27,126 nucleotides of DNA from an uncultured bacterium (GCA_900551675.1 URXH01000017.1:1-27126); one strand, 5' to 3'. Positions 1 through 8,006 are shown, numbered from the stretch's first letter. Notes: generated by a model not told the origin, from the sequence alone. Numbers and translations are program-made.

Positions 1-29
1 TCATTTTAGTGCTAAATTAAGAACAAGTT

Positions 30-45
30 GTGCTAATATTAGTAC
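30..45. repeat. Near-perfect palindrome upstream of the prepilin gene
   Basis: Two 8-nt arms, GTGCTAAT and ATTAGTAC, abut with one mismatch (G-T if read as RNA). The element ends 2 nt before the GGAGG ribosome-binding site at 48-52. It could be an operator or a small mRNA hairpin affecting translation of the prepilin, or chance in AT-rich DNA. Confidence 0.3.
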
Positions 46-58
46 GCGGAGGAATTTT

Positions 59-922
59 ATGGCCTTTAGATACAAAATCACTAAATTTATAATGTATTCT
101 GCAATTTTTGCAGATATCCGGCATAATTCTTTACAATGGAGTAAGAATGCTGAGTATACAGCCTCGCGCACCAAAGTTTCACGATCAGCATTTACTCTTG
201 CCGAAGTTTTAATCACTCTTGGAATAATCGGTATAGTTGCTGCATTAACAATGCCTGCATTAATAGCGAATTATCAAAAAATGGTATTAAAAAATCAGTT
301 CAAACATGCTTATTCACTTGTTTCACAGGCAATAAGACAGGTTGAAGTTAATAACGGTTATCCTTTAGGGTGTTATGTATGGCCTGAATTTCGCGGAGTC
401 CTTGGTTGTCTTGAATACGGCGATGACGGTAATTGTACAAAATGGGAAACTTCTGCAACCGACCCGTACGGAGACTCTTCCGACTGTGCTATTTTTCAAA
501 GCGAATTTGAAAAAACAGTTAAGATTATAAAAATTTGTGAAAATCATGCATTAGAGCAAGGATGTATTCCGGAATATAACGGAATTGACACTATAAAAAA
601 AGCAGAGGATGATAGTTTATCCGATGTAGATATCAATAAAGCTACAGCTGGTACCGGCTGGTGGAGAAAGAATGCTATTGCAAACAACAGAAAGGCTTAT
701 GTTCTTTCAGACGGAATAATTCTGCTTATGAGCGGATGGTCAGGAATGAGAATTTTTGCAATAGATGTGAACGGAAAAAGAGGACCTAATAAATGGGGAT
801 ATGATATCTTTGCATTTAGTGTTTCATCTGATGTTGGTGGTTCATTAAATTTAATTCCGTGCTACCTTGCAAGTTTAGTTGAAAAAGGCGGTAAATCAAC
901 AAAACAAATGTTAAGCGAATAA
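59..922 (+). CDS. Type IV prepilin-like / pseudopilin protein with long leader
   Basis: Probable pilin or minor pilin of a type IV pilus or type II secretion-like system, processed by a prepilin peptidase and anchored in the membrane by its N-terminal helix. The class III signal is at residues 44-66: Ala44 is at -1 instead of the usual Gly, Phe45 at +1 and Glu49 at the conserved +5 position, followed by the hydrophobic stretch ending ALTMPALI. The start at 59 is supported by GGAGG at 48-52, which gives an unusually long leader of about 44 residues. The globular part is rich in cysteines (about residues 105-175). Near the C-terminus it has a DVNG-x3-PN-x2-G-x-D pattern that resembles a calcium-binding loop of related pilins. 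It stands alone here; pilT lies at the far end of the window. The pilin class is secure; the exact role is not. Confidence 0.8.
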   Translation: MAFRYKITKFIMYSAIFADIRHNSLQWSKNAEYTASRTKVSRSAFTLAEVLITLGIIGIVAALTMPALIANYQKMVLKNQFKHAYSLVSQAIRQVEVNNGYPLGCYVWPEFRGVLGCLEYGDDGNCTKWETSATDPYGDSSDCAIFQSEFEKTVKIIKICENHALEQGCIPEYNGIDTIKKAEDDSLSDVDINKATAGTGWWRKNAIANNRKAYVLSDGIILLMSGWSGMRIFAIDVNGKRGPNKWGYDIFAFSVSSDVGGSLNLIPCYLASLVEKGGKSTKQMLSE

Positions 923-984
923 ATTTATTTTTTCTTATTTTTGTGCTATTTTTTAACTATACAAAAAATAAGAAGGATTTTTAT

Positions 985-3633
985 ATGACAGCTACAAAGA
1001 TTGAAGATTTACCCACAGTTTACAACCCGAAAGAAACAGAAGAAAAAATTTACAAGTTCTGGGAGGACGGTGAATATTTTAAAGCGGACGCAAAAAGTAA
1101 AAAACCGCCGTATTCAATAGTTATTCCACCGCCTAATGTTACGGGCGTTCTGCATATGGGGCACGCTTTGGATGAAACTTTGCAGGATATTCTGATACGT
1201 TATCACAGGATGTCGGGGTTTGAGACTCTCTGGCTTCCGGGAACCGACCACGCAGGAATTGCAACCCAGAATGTAGTTGAAAAAAATTTGAGAGAAAAAG
1301 GGCTTTCACGCTATGATTTAGGACGTGAAAAATTCTTAGAAGAAACATGGAAATGGGCAAACGAACATAAGTCGGCAATCTTAGATCAATGTAAACGTTT
1401 AGGAGCTTCTTTTGACCGTTCAAGAGAACGCTTTACGTTTGATAAAGGATGCTCGGAAGCTGTTAAAGAAGTTTTTGTAAGACTTTATGAAAAAGGACTT
1501 ATATATAAAGGCAAATATATAGTTAACTGGTGCCCGAGATGCAACAGCGCAATTTCGGATGTTGAAACAGAATACGCAACAGAACAGGGGCACATGTGGG
1601 AAATTTCTTATCCTTTGAAAGGTGAAAGCGGAGCAATCATTGTGGCAACGACACGTCCCGAAACAATTTTCGGTGATGTTGCAATTGCTGTTCACCCTGA
1701 TGATCACAAATATTCGGAATTAGTCGGTAAAACGGTAATAATTCCGCTTTCGGGCAGAGAAATTCCTATTATTGCCGATGAATATGTTGATAAAAACTTC
1801 GGAACAGGCGCTGTTAAAATTACTCCCGCACATGACCCCAACGACTTTGAAGTCGGAAAACGCCACGGATTAAAACCTGTTTGGGTCATCAACAATGACG
1901 GTACAATGAAAGCTTGCGGTCAGGTGCCTCAGGAACTTCATAATCTTGACAGATATGAAGCAAGAGAGAAAATTGTCGGAATGCTTTCTTATAACAATTT
2001 CTTATTGAGAACACGCGACCATGAACACAATGTCGGCAAATGCCAGCGCTGCGGAACAACAATTGAACCGCTTTTGTCAGAACAATGGTTTGTAAAAATG
2101 GCTCCGCTCGCCAAAGAAGCTATTGCCGCTGTTAAAGACGGAAGAATAAAATTTGTTCCCGACCGCTGGGAAAAGAATTATCTCGGCTGGATGGAAAATA
2201 TACGCGACTGGTGCATTTCAAGACAATTGTGGTGGGGGCATCAAATTCCTGCTTATTACCATAATGAAACAGGCGAAATGATAGTTGCAAAAGAAAACCC
2301 CGATCCAGAACATTATACACAGGATTCTGATGTTCTTGATACATGGTTTTCTTCAGGTTTGTGGCCTTTCTCGACTATGGGCTGGCCCAACACCGAAAGC
2401 GAAGATTTCAAGAAATTCTATCCTACAACAACTCTTGTAACAGGTTTTGATATTATATTTTTCTGGGTTGCAAGAATGATTACAATGGGATTGGAATTTA
2501 CCGGAAAAGCACCGTTTTCAACAGTTTATATCCACGGGCTTATCCGTGATGAAAAAGGCCAGAAAATGTCTAAATCAAAAGGCAATACAATTGATCCAGT
2601 TAAAATCATCGACAAATACGGTTGTGATGCTTTAAGATTTACAATGACATCTTTATGCACTTATGGCGGTCAGGATATCAAGATGAGCGAGGAAAGATTT
2701 GAATATGGAAGAAACTTCGCAAATAAAATCTGGAATGCATCAAGATTTGTGCTTATGAACCTTGACGGCGTTGACAATAAAGATATTGATTTTGACAACC
2801 TGACTATCGCTGATAAATGGATTTTAGACAAACTTAATAAAGTTGCAAAAGAAGTAAACGAAAATATTGAAAGTTTCAGAATAGGAGAAGTAGCTCACGC
2901 ACTTTATGATTTCTTCTGGAATTCATACTGCGACTGGTATGTTGAAATTGCAAAAATTCAATTACAGGACAATAAATTAAAAGCCAATACTCAACGGGTT
3001 TTAAGATATGTTCTTGATATGTCATTGAGAATGCTTCATCCTATTATGCCGCATATTACAGAGCGCGTATGGCAGTTAATTCCAAAGCAAACAGAAACAA
3101 AAGCTCTTATCGTGGCTGAGTTCCCTGCCTTTAAACAAGATTTGGAATTCCCGAAAGAAGCTCAGGAAATGGAACTCGTTTTTGAAACAATTACATCCTT
3201 GAGAAATGTCCGCCAGAGTTTCAATATTTCACCGTCAGTAAAATGCGATATTGAAATACGTGCGGAAAAATCGGAAAAACCTGTATTTGAAGCTATAGAA
3301 GCTTACATTCAACGTCTTGCAAGAGTAGAAAATATATCTTATGCGGATATGAATGCGCCTGTTCCGCCTAAAAGTGCAACAGCAGTTGTTTCAGCTTCCA
3401 AAATAATTCTGCCTCTTGCTGATTTAATCGATCTTGATGCAGAAATCACACGCCAGCAAAAGAAACTGGATAAACTTACTGCTGAAAAAAAATCAATGCT
3501 TGGCAGAATTAATAATCCAAAATTTGTGGCAAATGCTCCAAAAGATTTGATAGAGCAGACTAAAGCCAGAATAGAAGAAATTGAAATTCAGGGAAAAACT
3601 ATAACCGATTTAATTGAATCTCTGAAAGGCTAG
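985..3633 (+). CDS. valS: Valyl-tRNA synthetase
   Basis: Cytoplasmic class Ia aminoacyl-tRNA synthetase charging tRNA-Val, 882 aa. HMGH (the HIGH motif) sits at about residues 57-60 after PPPNVTGVL, and KMSKS at about 527-531. The CP1 editing domain carries the TTRPET and HDPNDFEVG motifs. Two Cys-x2-Cys pairs (CPRC and CQRC) match the zinc-binding knuckles often present in this family. The C-terminal 65 residues form the tRNA-binding coiled coil typical of ValS (LDAEITRQQKKLDKL onward). The reading frame is open from 943, but the ATG at 985 is chosen because AGAAGGA precedes it at 971-977 and the protein then begins like other ValS. It lies 62 nt after the prepilin gene. Full length, no damage seen. 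Confidence 0.97.
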   Translation: MTATKIEDLPTVYNPKETEEKIYKFWEDGEYFKADAKSKKPPYSIVIPPPNVTGVLHMGHALDETLQDILIRYHRMSGFETLWLPGTDHAGIATQNVVEKNLREKGLSRYDLGREKFLEETWKWANEHKSAILDQCKRLGASFDRSRERFTFDKGCSEAVKEVFVRLYEKGLIYKGKYIVNWCPRCNSAISDVETEYATEQGHMWEISYPLKGESGAIIVATTRPETIFGDVAIAVHPDDHKYSELVGKTVIIPLSGREIPIIADEYVDKNFGTGAVKITPAHDPNDFEVGKRHGLKPVWVINNDGTMKACGQVPQELHNLDRYEAREKIVGMLSYNNFLLRTRDHEHNVGKCQRCGTTIEPLLSEQWFVKMAPLAKEAIAAVKDGRIKFVPDRWEKNYLGWMENIRDWCISRQLWWGHQIPAYYHNETGEMIVAKENPDPEHYTQDSDVLDTWFSSGLWPFSTMGWPNTESEDFKKFYPTTTLVTGFDIIFFWVARMITMGLEFTGKAPFSTVYIHGLIRDEKGQKMSKSKGNTIDPVKIIDKYGCDALRFTMTSLCTYGGQDIKMSEERFEYGRNFANKIWNASRFVLMNLDGVDNKDIDFDNLTIADKWILDKLNKVAKEVNENIESFRIGEVAHALYDFFWNSYCDWYVEIAKIQLQDNKLKANTQRVLRYVLDMSLRMLHPIMPHITERVWQLIPKQTETKALIVAEFPAFKQDLEFPKEAQEMELVFETITSLRNVRQSFNISPSVKCDIEIRAEKSEKPVFEAIEAYIQRLARVENISYADMNAPVPPKSATAVVSASKIILPLADLIDLDAEITRQQKKLDKLTAEKKSMLGRINNPKFVANAPKDLIEQTKARIEEIEIQGKTITDLIESLKG

Positions 3634-3652
3634 TGCTTTCACAATATTAAGA

Positions 3653-3676
3653 ATGCGAAGCGCCCGAGTTTCGCAT
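3653..3676 (+). terminator. Possible terminator after valS
   Basis: A 7-bp perfect stem (ATGCGAA / TTCGCAT) with a 10-nt loop is followed by CTTTTGTGTT. The stem is short and the T-tract is interrupted, so it may be weak. Confidence 0.45.
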
Positions 3677-3716
3677 CTTTTGTGTTGCTTAATTGTTAAG
3701 AGAATTTACAAAAATC

Positions 3717-3745
3717 TTTACAAATTTTTAAAAATTTGTTACAAT
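3717..3745 (+). promoter_or_regulatory. Sigma70-type promoter of rpsA
   Basis: A -35 box TTTACA at 3717-3722 and a -10 box TACAAT at 3740-3745 are separated by exactly 17 nt. A transcript would start near 3752, leaving a leader of about 40 nt before the rpsA ATG. Confidence 0.6.
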
Positions 3746-3790
3746 AGTCATAATAGTAACAGAATAGAGTCTTATGACAATGGAGTAAAA

Positions 3791-4870
3791 ATGACATCAA
3801 GTGAGTTAGATTTTGAAGAATTATTGAAGCAATACGATTACAAATTTCAAAAAGGTGATCTCGTAAAAGGTATTGTATGCGGATATGACAGCCAGGGGGT
3901 TATGGTTGATATCGGCGCAAAAACAATTGCAGTTGTACCAACACGCGAAGCAGTTGATAAAGACGAAAACATTGAAGAAAAATATAAAAAAGGACAGGAA
4001 TATGAATTCCTTATTATAAAAGAAGAAGATGAAGACGGCAAATTCCTGTTATCACGCAGAAAAGTTGATCTCGCTTATGCCTGGAAAGAACTCGAAAAAG
4101 CTAAAGAAGCCGATGAAACAATTCTCGGAACAATAGCCGGTGTTGTTAAAGGCGGTGTTCTTGTTGAAGTTTCAGGTGTGAGAGGATTTATACCTTCTTC
4201 TCAACTGCGAGTTAAAGAAAGCGAGCTGGAAGTTGGCGGTAAAATAGAAGTTAAAATTTTGACGCTTGATCCGCAGCAAAATAACTTTATTCTTTCTAAT
4301 AAAAAAGTTTATGACGACAGTGCTGTTGAAGCAAGAAAAAATGTATTTTCACAAATTGAACCGGGACAAATTGTTAAAGGCGATGTTGTAAGAATTACAG
4401 ATTTCGGTGCATTTATCGACCTCGGCGGTATTGACGGTTTGCTTCCGCTGTCTCAATTATCGTGGAGATGGATTGACCACCCGACAGATATTTTAAATGT
4501 CGGTGATAAAATTGATGTTGAAGTTATTGCAGTCGACCATGATAAACAGCGCGTATCTTTAAGCTTGAAAAACCTTGAACCGGATCCGTGGCTGGAAGCA
4601 GAAAAACAAATTAAAGAAGGCGATAAGGTTGAAGGAACAATAACAAGAATTAAACATTTCGGCGCGTTTGTTGAAGTGTTCCCCGGTGTTGAAGCATTGC
4701 TGCCTCACGCTGAAGTTGTTGAACTACAAAATCAAAAAGAATGCATTTTACAGGTCGGTGATAAAATTGATACATATATTCTTAAATTCAATCCGACAGA
4801 TAAACGTATCGCTCTTACTGTTGATGCTTCAAAAATTGACGGTAAAGAAACAGAAAACACAGAAGAATAG
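3791..4870 (+). CDS. rpsA: 30S ribosomal protein S1
   Basis: RNA-binding ribosomal protein that helps mRNAs engage the 30S subunit, 359 aa. Four S1/OB-fold repeats are visible in order: FQKGDLVKGIV, ADETILGTIAG, IEPGQIVKGDVVRITDFGAF and IKEGDKVEGTITRIKHFGAF. The third and fourth carry the best S1 signature (GAF-[IV]-[DE]). Four domains is shorter than the six of E. coli S1 and close to the compact S1 of cyanobacteria and Gram-positives. The frame is open from 3653, but ATG 3791 has GGAG at 3782-3785 and begins the protein at the expected place; the upstream extension would run through the promoter. Single-gene unit with its own promoter and terminator. Confidence 0.95.
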   Translation: MTSSELDFEELLKQYDYKFQKGDLVKGIVCGYDSQGVMVDIGAKTIAVVPTREAVDKDENIEEKYKKGQEYEFLIIKEEDEDGKFLLSRRKVDLAYAWKELEKAKEADETILGTIAGVVKGGVLVEVSGVRGFIPSSQLRVKESELEVGGKIEVKILTLDPQQNNFILSNKKVYDDSAVEARKNVFSQIEPGQIVKGDVVRITDFGAFIDLGGIDGLLPLSQLSWRWIDHPTDILNVGDKIDVEVIAVDHDKQRVSLSLKNLEPDPWLEAEKQIKEGDKVEGTITRIKHFGAFVEVFPGVEALLPHAEVVELQNQKECILQVGDKIDTYILKFNPTDKRIALTVDASKIDGKETENTEE

Positions 4871-4891
4871 CTCCTTAATAATATATATATC

Positions 4892-4919
4892 AAAGCAGTG
4901 CCATTTTGAGCACTGCTTT
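4892..4919 (+). terminator. Rho-independent terminator of rpsA
   Basis: A perfect 10-bp stem, AAAGCAGTGC / GCACTGCTTT, with an 8-nt loop and a T-rich tail, starts 21 nt after the rpsA stop. Confidence 0.85.
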
Positions 4920-5020
4920 TCTTATATTAATTTTCAAAAAATATTTCCTCTATATGTATGATTTTGAGCTTATTCGTGTATAAAATTTTAAATTAGTACC
5001 GTATAATTTTTATAGTAATG

Positions 5021-5048
5021 TTGACTTTTTCAAAAACATTATTATAAC
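5021..5048 (+). promoter_or_regulatory. Promoter of the 5094 operon
   Basis: TTGACT at 5021-5026 and TATAAC at 5043-5048 are 16 nt apart, each one base off consensus. This lies 46 nt upstream of the ATG at 5094 and after the rpsA terminator, so the operon starts here. Confidence 0.55.
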
Positions 5049-5093
5049 TATAAAACGTAAGGTAGTAATTTTATATAAGAGGAGAGCAGTGCT

Positions 5094-6344
5094 ATGGGTA
5101 TGGCAGCTTCACAGGCAAGATATTTAGGTTTGACAGCAAGAAAAACAAATGTAGAATATGAAGGTCAGCAGATAAATCAGGCTCGTACGGCACTGGCAAA
5201 CCAGAGCGCAAATACCTTTAACGAACTTTTGGCGCTTGAAGTTCCGACGGCTCCAAGCACTCAAGATTACACAACTCTGCAATATTCATATCAGGACGGT
5301 ACAACCGCAGAAACAATTACGGATATGACTGAAATAACAGATGATCCCAATTACAATTATTTGATTACACACTATCATTATTCGGATATATATACAGGAG
5401 TGCAGACAAAACTTGCTAATCCGCAGGTCGTAATTTCTGCTGCCGGAGTTGAAGGGGCTATAGATAGGACTACTGTTACTTATGATGATGCCAACGATAC
5501 ATATAGTATTAATGGTACGGCCGCACAACAGTATGACCCATTAGTTGAAGAACAGAGAACAAATTATGAGCAAATTTGCAAGGATTTTCCAGCCTTTGCA
5601 ACAGAAGAAGCCGAAAATATTCTTGTTTATACTGATACGGATGGTTCAATGAAATTCACAACACGGGATGACTTACAAAACGCAGCTGCAGGCACTTCTG
5701 ACGCGGTTAATTATACGGTTAAGTCAGATGTCCCAACTTATGTTGGAAATTGTGAAGTATCAGCCTATGATCCGACAGATCCGGAACAGCAGGCAGCTTA
5801 TGAAGAAATTTGCGATCAGTTTCCGGCAGAAAGTTTTGCATCTTCCAATAACATTTATACATGGGAATATCAAGGAAGAAGATATTTTGCCAGCCTGGAA
5901 GATTTGACATCATCGGCAATTTCTGCACCGGATCCTGCTAAACCAACAGAAAATCAAAATAAACTTACAACTTATTACGCAGAAAATGTTGAAACTAAAA
6001 TTGAACAGACACAACGGGCATTTGTAGATTTGGATGAATCAGGACGGCCGCAGTCAATAAGGTTTGAAGATTCAACTGCAACATTTGCTCTGAAAACCGA
6101 AACTATTACAGATGAAAATGCTTATAATGATGCAATGAACCAGTATAATTATGATATGCAGGTTTATGAAAAGAAAATTGCAGATATTAACGCAAAAACA
6201 GAGAAAATTCAAGAAGAGGACAGAACCCTTGAATTACGTTTAAGACAGCTTGACACTGAACAGGAAGCATTACAGACAGAAATGGAAGCTGTTCAGAAAG
6301 TTATTGAAAAGAATATTGAATCAACATTCAAAACATTTGAATAA
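5094..6344 (+). CDS. Putative export substrate / filament-like protein, MGxxxSQxRxLxL family
   Basis: A 416-aa protein without a recognised enzymatic domain or cleavable signal peptide. Residues 1-50 are predicted helical and polar (start MGMAASQARYLGLTARK, then NQARTALANQSANTFNELL). Residues 60-340 are a variable, Asp/Thr/Tyr-rich region with two copies of a ~50-residue unit (147-198 and 225-275). Residues 341-411 form a strong coiled coil ending VIEKNIESTFKTFE. Helical ends around a variable middle is the layout of flagellin, hook and rod subunits, and the same two ends recur in the 108-aa product at 7650. A strong GAGGAG at 5080-5085 fixes the start. The next gene follows after 18 nt, implying co-transcription. 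Secretion through the FlhA-type machine downstream is inference. Other possibilities are a cell-surface or cytoskeletal coiled-coil protein. Confidence 0.8.
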   Translation: MGMAASQARYLGLTARKTNVEYEGQQINQARTALANQSANTFNELLALEVPTAPSTQDYTTLQYSYQDGTTAETITDMTEITDDPNYNYLITHYHYSDIYTGVQTKLANPQVVISAAGVEGAIDRTTVTYDDANDTYSINGTAAQQYDPLVEEQRTNYEQICKDFPAFATEEAENILVYTDTDGSMKFTTRDDLQNAAAGTSDAVNYTVKSDVPTYVGNCEVSAYDPTDPEQQAAYEEICDQFPAESFASSNNIYTWEYQGRRYFASLEDLTSSAISAPDPAKPTENQNKLTTYYAENVETKIEQTQRAFVDLDESGRPQSIRFEDSTATFALKTETITDENAYNDAMNQYNYDMQVYEKKIADINAKTEKIQEEDRTLELRLRQLDTEQEALQTEMEAVQKVIEKNIESTFKTFE

Positions 6345-6362
6345 TAAATATAAGAGGTTTCT

Positions 6363-7181
6363 ATGGCGTACAAAAATGACAGCTACTTGGTAATAGCAAA
6401 TAAATTCAGTTCTGCAAGCTCTGATGCAAAAGCACAACTCTGGGAAACTTACGACCAGCTGCGAGATTTAACAGTTTCAGGCAACGGTCTGGGATCAGGT
6501 TTTGGAGCAACAGGAGGATTTTTATATAATATAGCAAGTTTACTCGCTCCATCATCATTTGCCACAGTATTTGGAGCATCACAGTCTATGGATGTCCCTG
6601 GAACTTCTTATTCATCATCATTTAACGGCGGTTCATCTTACGGCATAGATTCTCTATATAATTATTCAGGCTTCCCGTCAGGTGCGGCACCTATATCTTG
6701 GGGGCTTGACGGCTATGCAACAGGCGGGGCTTCTTCAATTGTAAGCGGATGGGGAACTGATACAGGAGTTGCAACAGGCTATGCATCAGGTATCGGCGGT
6801 ATGGCAGATGTGGCAAGTGCTGCCGCATACGGACTGGGCGCAGCTAACGGCTACGGATTTTCTATGAAAAATCTGGTACTTCCTGTTGCAGGAGTAATTT
6901 CAGGATGGGGTGGTATCATGCAGGCTGCCGCACCATATTTAGGTGAATACGGACTTCCCGCAATAGTCATGGGCAATTTAATGCAGGGGACTTCATCTGC
7001 GGCTCTGGCTGCTTATCAAAATGTTTCAGGAAATATTACAGCAAATGCTGATACAATTCTTTCTAATAAAGTAAGAAACATTGAAACAGTTTGTAAGATG
7101 CTGGATACACAGGGCGATGTAGTTAAAAAGATGCTCAAAGAATCTATCGAGAGCGACAGCAAATCTATTCAAAACTTGTAA
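6363..7181 (+). CDS. Gly/Ser/Ala-rich protein with hydrophobic segments, unknown function
   Basis: A 272-aa protein of unrecognised family. Residues 1-38 are polar and probably helical. About 39-165 is low-complexity, dominated by Gly, Ser, Ala and Tyr. About 168-220 contains two hydrophobic, Ala/Gly-rich stretches (LVLPVAGVISGWGGIMQAAA and IVMGNLMQGTSSAALAAY). The last 45 residues form an amphipathic helix, probably coiled coil. There is no classical Sec signal. It is the second gene of the unit starting at 5094, with AAGAGG just upstream of its ATG. The layout (hydrophobic region plus C-terminal coiled coil) is loosely like type III translocators, but also fits a membrane or surface structural protein; no homology is claimed. 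Confidence 0.7.
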   Translation: MAYKNDSYLVIANKFSSASSDAKAQLWETYDQLRDLTVSGNGLGSGFGATGGFLYNIASLLAPSSFATVFGASQSMDVPGTSYSSSFNGGSSYGIDSLYNYSGFPSGAAPISWGLDGYATGGASSIVSGWGTDTGVATGYASGIGGMADVASAAAYGLGAANGYGFSMKNLVLPVAGVISGWGGIMQAAAPYLGEYGLPAIVMGNLMQGTSSAALAAYQNVSGNITANADTILSNKVRNIETVCKMLDTQGDVVKKMLKESIESDSKSIQNL

Positions 7182-7284
7182 ATTTTCATTACAGTTTTTT
7201 TATTTTTTATTAAAGTTTGGTTTAAATTTTTCCGTTATAAATAATGTGAATAAATTACTTGGACTGAAAGATTAAGACATGTTA

Positions 7285-7316
7285 AGCAAATATTTCCAAA
7301 CATGGCAATATTTGCT
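7285..7316. repeat. 10-bp perfect inverted repeat upstream of the 7364 operon
   Basis: AGCAAATATT and AATATTTGCT flank a 12-nt spacer. The element lies 48-79 nt before the 7364 start codon and about 100 nt after the preceding gene. There is no T-tract after it on the + strand, so an operator or an mRNA leader hairpin is more likely than a terminator. Confidence 0.45.
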
Positions 7317-7363
7317 CGCAAATTGTTTTAATATACATGTAGGTCTAAAGTGTAAGGAGAAAA

Positions 7364-7636
7364 ATGCTTCGTGATACTTTAGAAATGAATATAAAAAGAC
7401 TTATAGATTTCTTGATATATTCAAAAAACTTTCTGATAAGAAAGAATCCTATAAAAGCAATGTCAAACTCGTTTGTTGAAGGAATAAAAGAGTTTTTGAC
7501 AATAAACAAAAAACGAAAAATGGCGCAATACAGACTCAACTATCACCGCCATCAGTTTCAAAAAATGGAACAGCTGATCGCAGAAAATAATCAGCACACG
7601 TTTCTAAGAGGAAACCACCTCAACGAAACAAGATAA
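7364..7636 (+). CDS. Small basic protein of unknown function
   Basis: A 90-aa, Lys/Arg/His-rich protein with no recognised motif, mostly helical in appearance. The N-terminal half has a semi-hydrophobic stretch (about residues 9-26) and the C-terminal half is polar with several His and Gln. A strong AAGGAG 5 nt before ATG 7364 and tight spacing (13 nt) to the following gene support it as real. It is first in a two-gene unit with the 108-aa export-substrate-like protein, so it could be a partner or chaperone, but nothing in the sequence proves this. Confidence 0.6.
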   Translation: MLRDTLEMNIKRLIDFLIYSKNFLIRKNPIKAMSNSFVEGIKEFLTINKKRKMAQYRLNYHRHQFQKMEQLIAENNQHTFLRGNHLNETR

Positions 7637-7649
7637 AAGGAAGTTTAAA

Positions 7650-7976
7650 ATGGGATTAGTTACCTCACAAATCAGATTATTGTATCTTCAACAGCAAAGA
7701 CTGGATTTAGAATATAAAATTCAGCTTATTACCCAGAGTAAAATGACTCTGTCGCAATCAGTAAGCGATTTGACACAGGTCGGAAATGATTATGATCCGG
7801 AATCTCCTACTACTAAACTACTTCAACAAAGGCAGGCGAAATTAAAGGTATTGGAACAAAAACTTGATATGCAGATGCTTCAATACCAGTCAAGATTAAA
7901 AATGATTGACGCAGAGTATCAGTCTTGTCTCGGTATGATTGATAAAAATATTCAAAGTTCATTTACATATAGATAA
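7650..7976 (+). CDS. Short paralogue of the 5094 protein (MGxxxSQxRxLxL family)
   Basis: A 108-aa, almost wholly helical protein. Its N-terminus (MGLVTSQIRLLYL, then EY at 21-22) lines up without gaps with that of the 416-aa product at 5094: about 12 of the first 37 residues are identical, including M1, G2, S6, Q7, R9, L11, L13, E21, Y22, Q25, I27 and Q29. Its C-terminus MIDKNIQSSFTYR matches VIEKNIESTFKTFE of the same protein. It lacks the ~300-residue variable middle, so it is essentially the two helical ends joined as a hairpin, as in needle, rod or truncated filament proteins. AAGGAAG precedes the ATG. It ends at a strong bidirectional terminator. Function is unknown; co-assembly with, or export by, the flagellar-type system is a hypothesis. 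Confidence 0.75.
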   Translation: MGLVTSQIRLLYLQQQRLDLEYKIQLITQSKMTLSQSVSDLTQVGNDYDPESPTTKLLQQRQAKLKVLEQKLDMQMLQYQSRLKMIDAEYQSCLGMIDKNIQSSFTYR

Positions 7977-8004
7977 AAAAAATCGGTTTAACAACCGATT
8001 TTTT
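7977..8004. terminator. Bidirectional terminator between convergent genes
   Basis: A perfect 12-bp stem with arms AAAAAATCGGTT and AACCGATTTTTT and a TAAC loop begins directly after the 7650 gene stop and ends 2 nt before the stop of the minus-strand gene at 8007. A-runs and T-runs on either side serve both strands. Confidence 0.88.
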
Positions 8005-8006
8005 AA

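Noticed and set aside
3653..3790. N-terminal extension of ribosomal protein S1
   Set aside because: The open frame upstream of 3791 runs through a hairpin and a good promoter, and ATG 3791 has its own ribosome-binding site.
4668..4961. 97-aa + strand ORF
   Set aside because: It overlaps rpsA in another frame and runs through the rpsA terminator.
5668..5928. ORFs on both strands inside the 416-aa gene
   Set aside because: They lie wholly inside a better supported gene in other frames.
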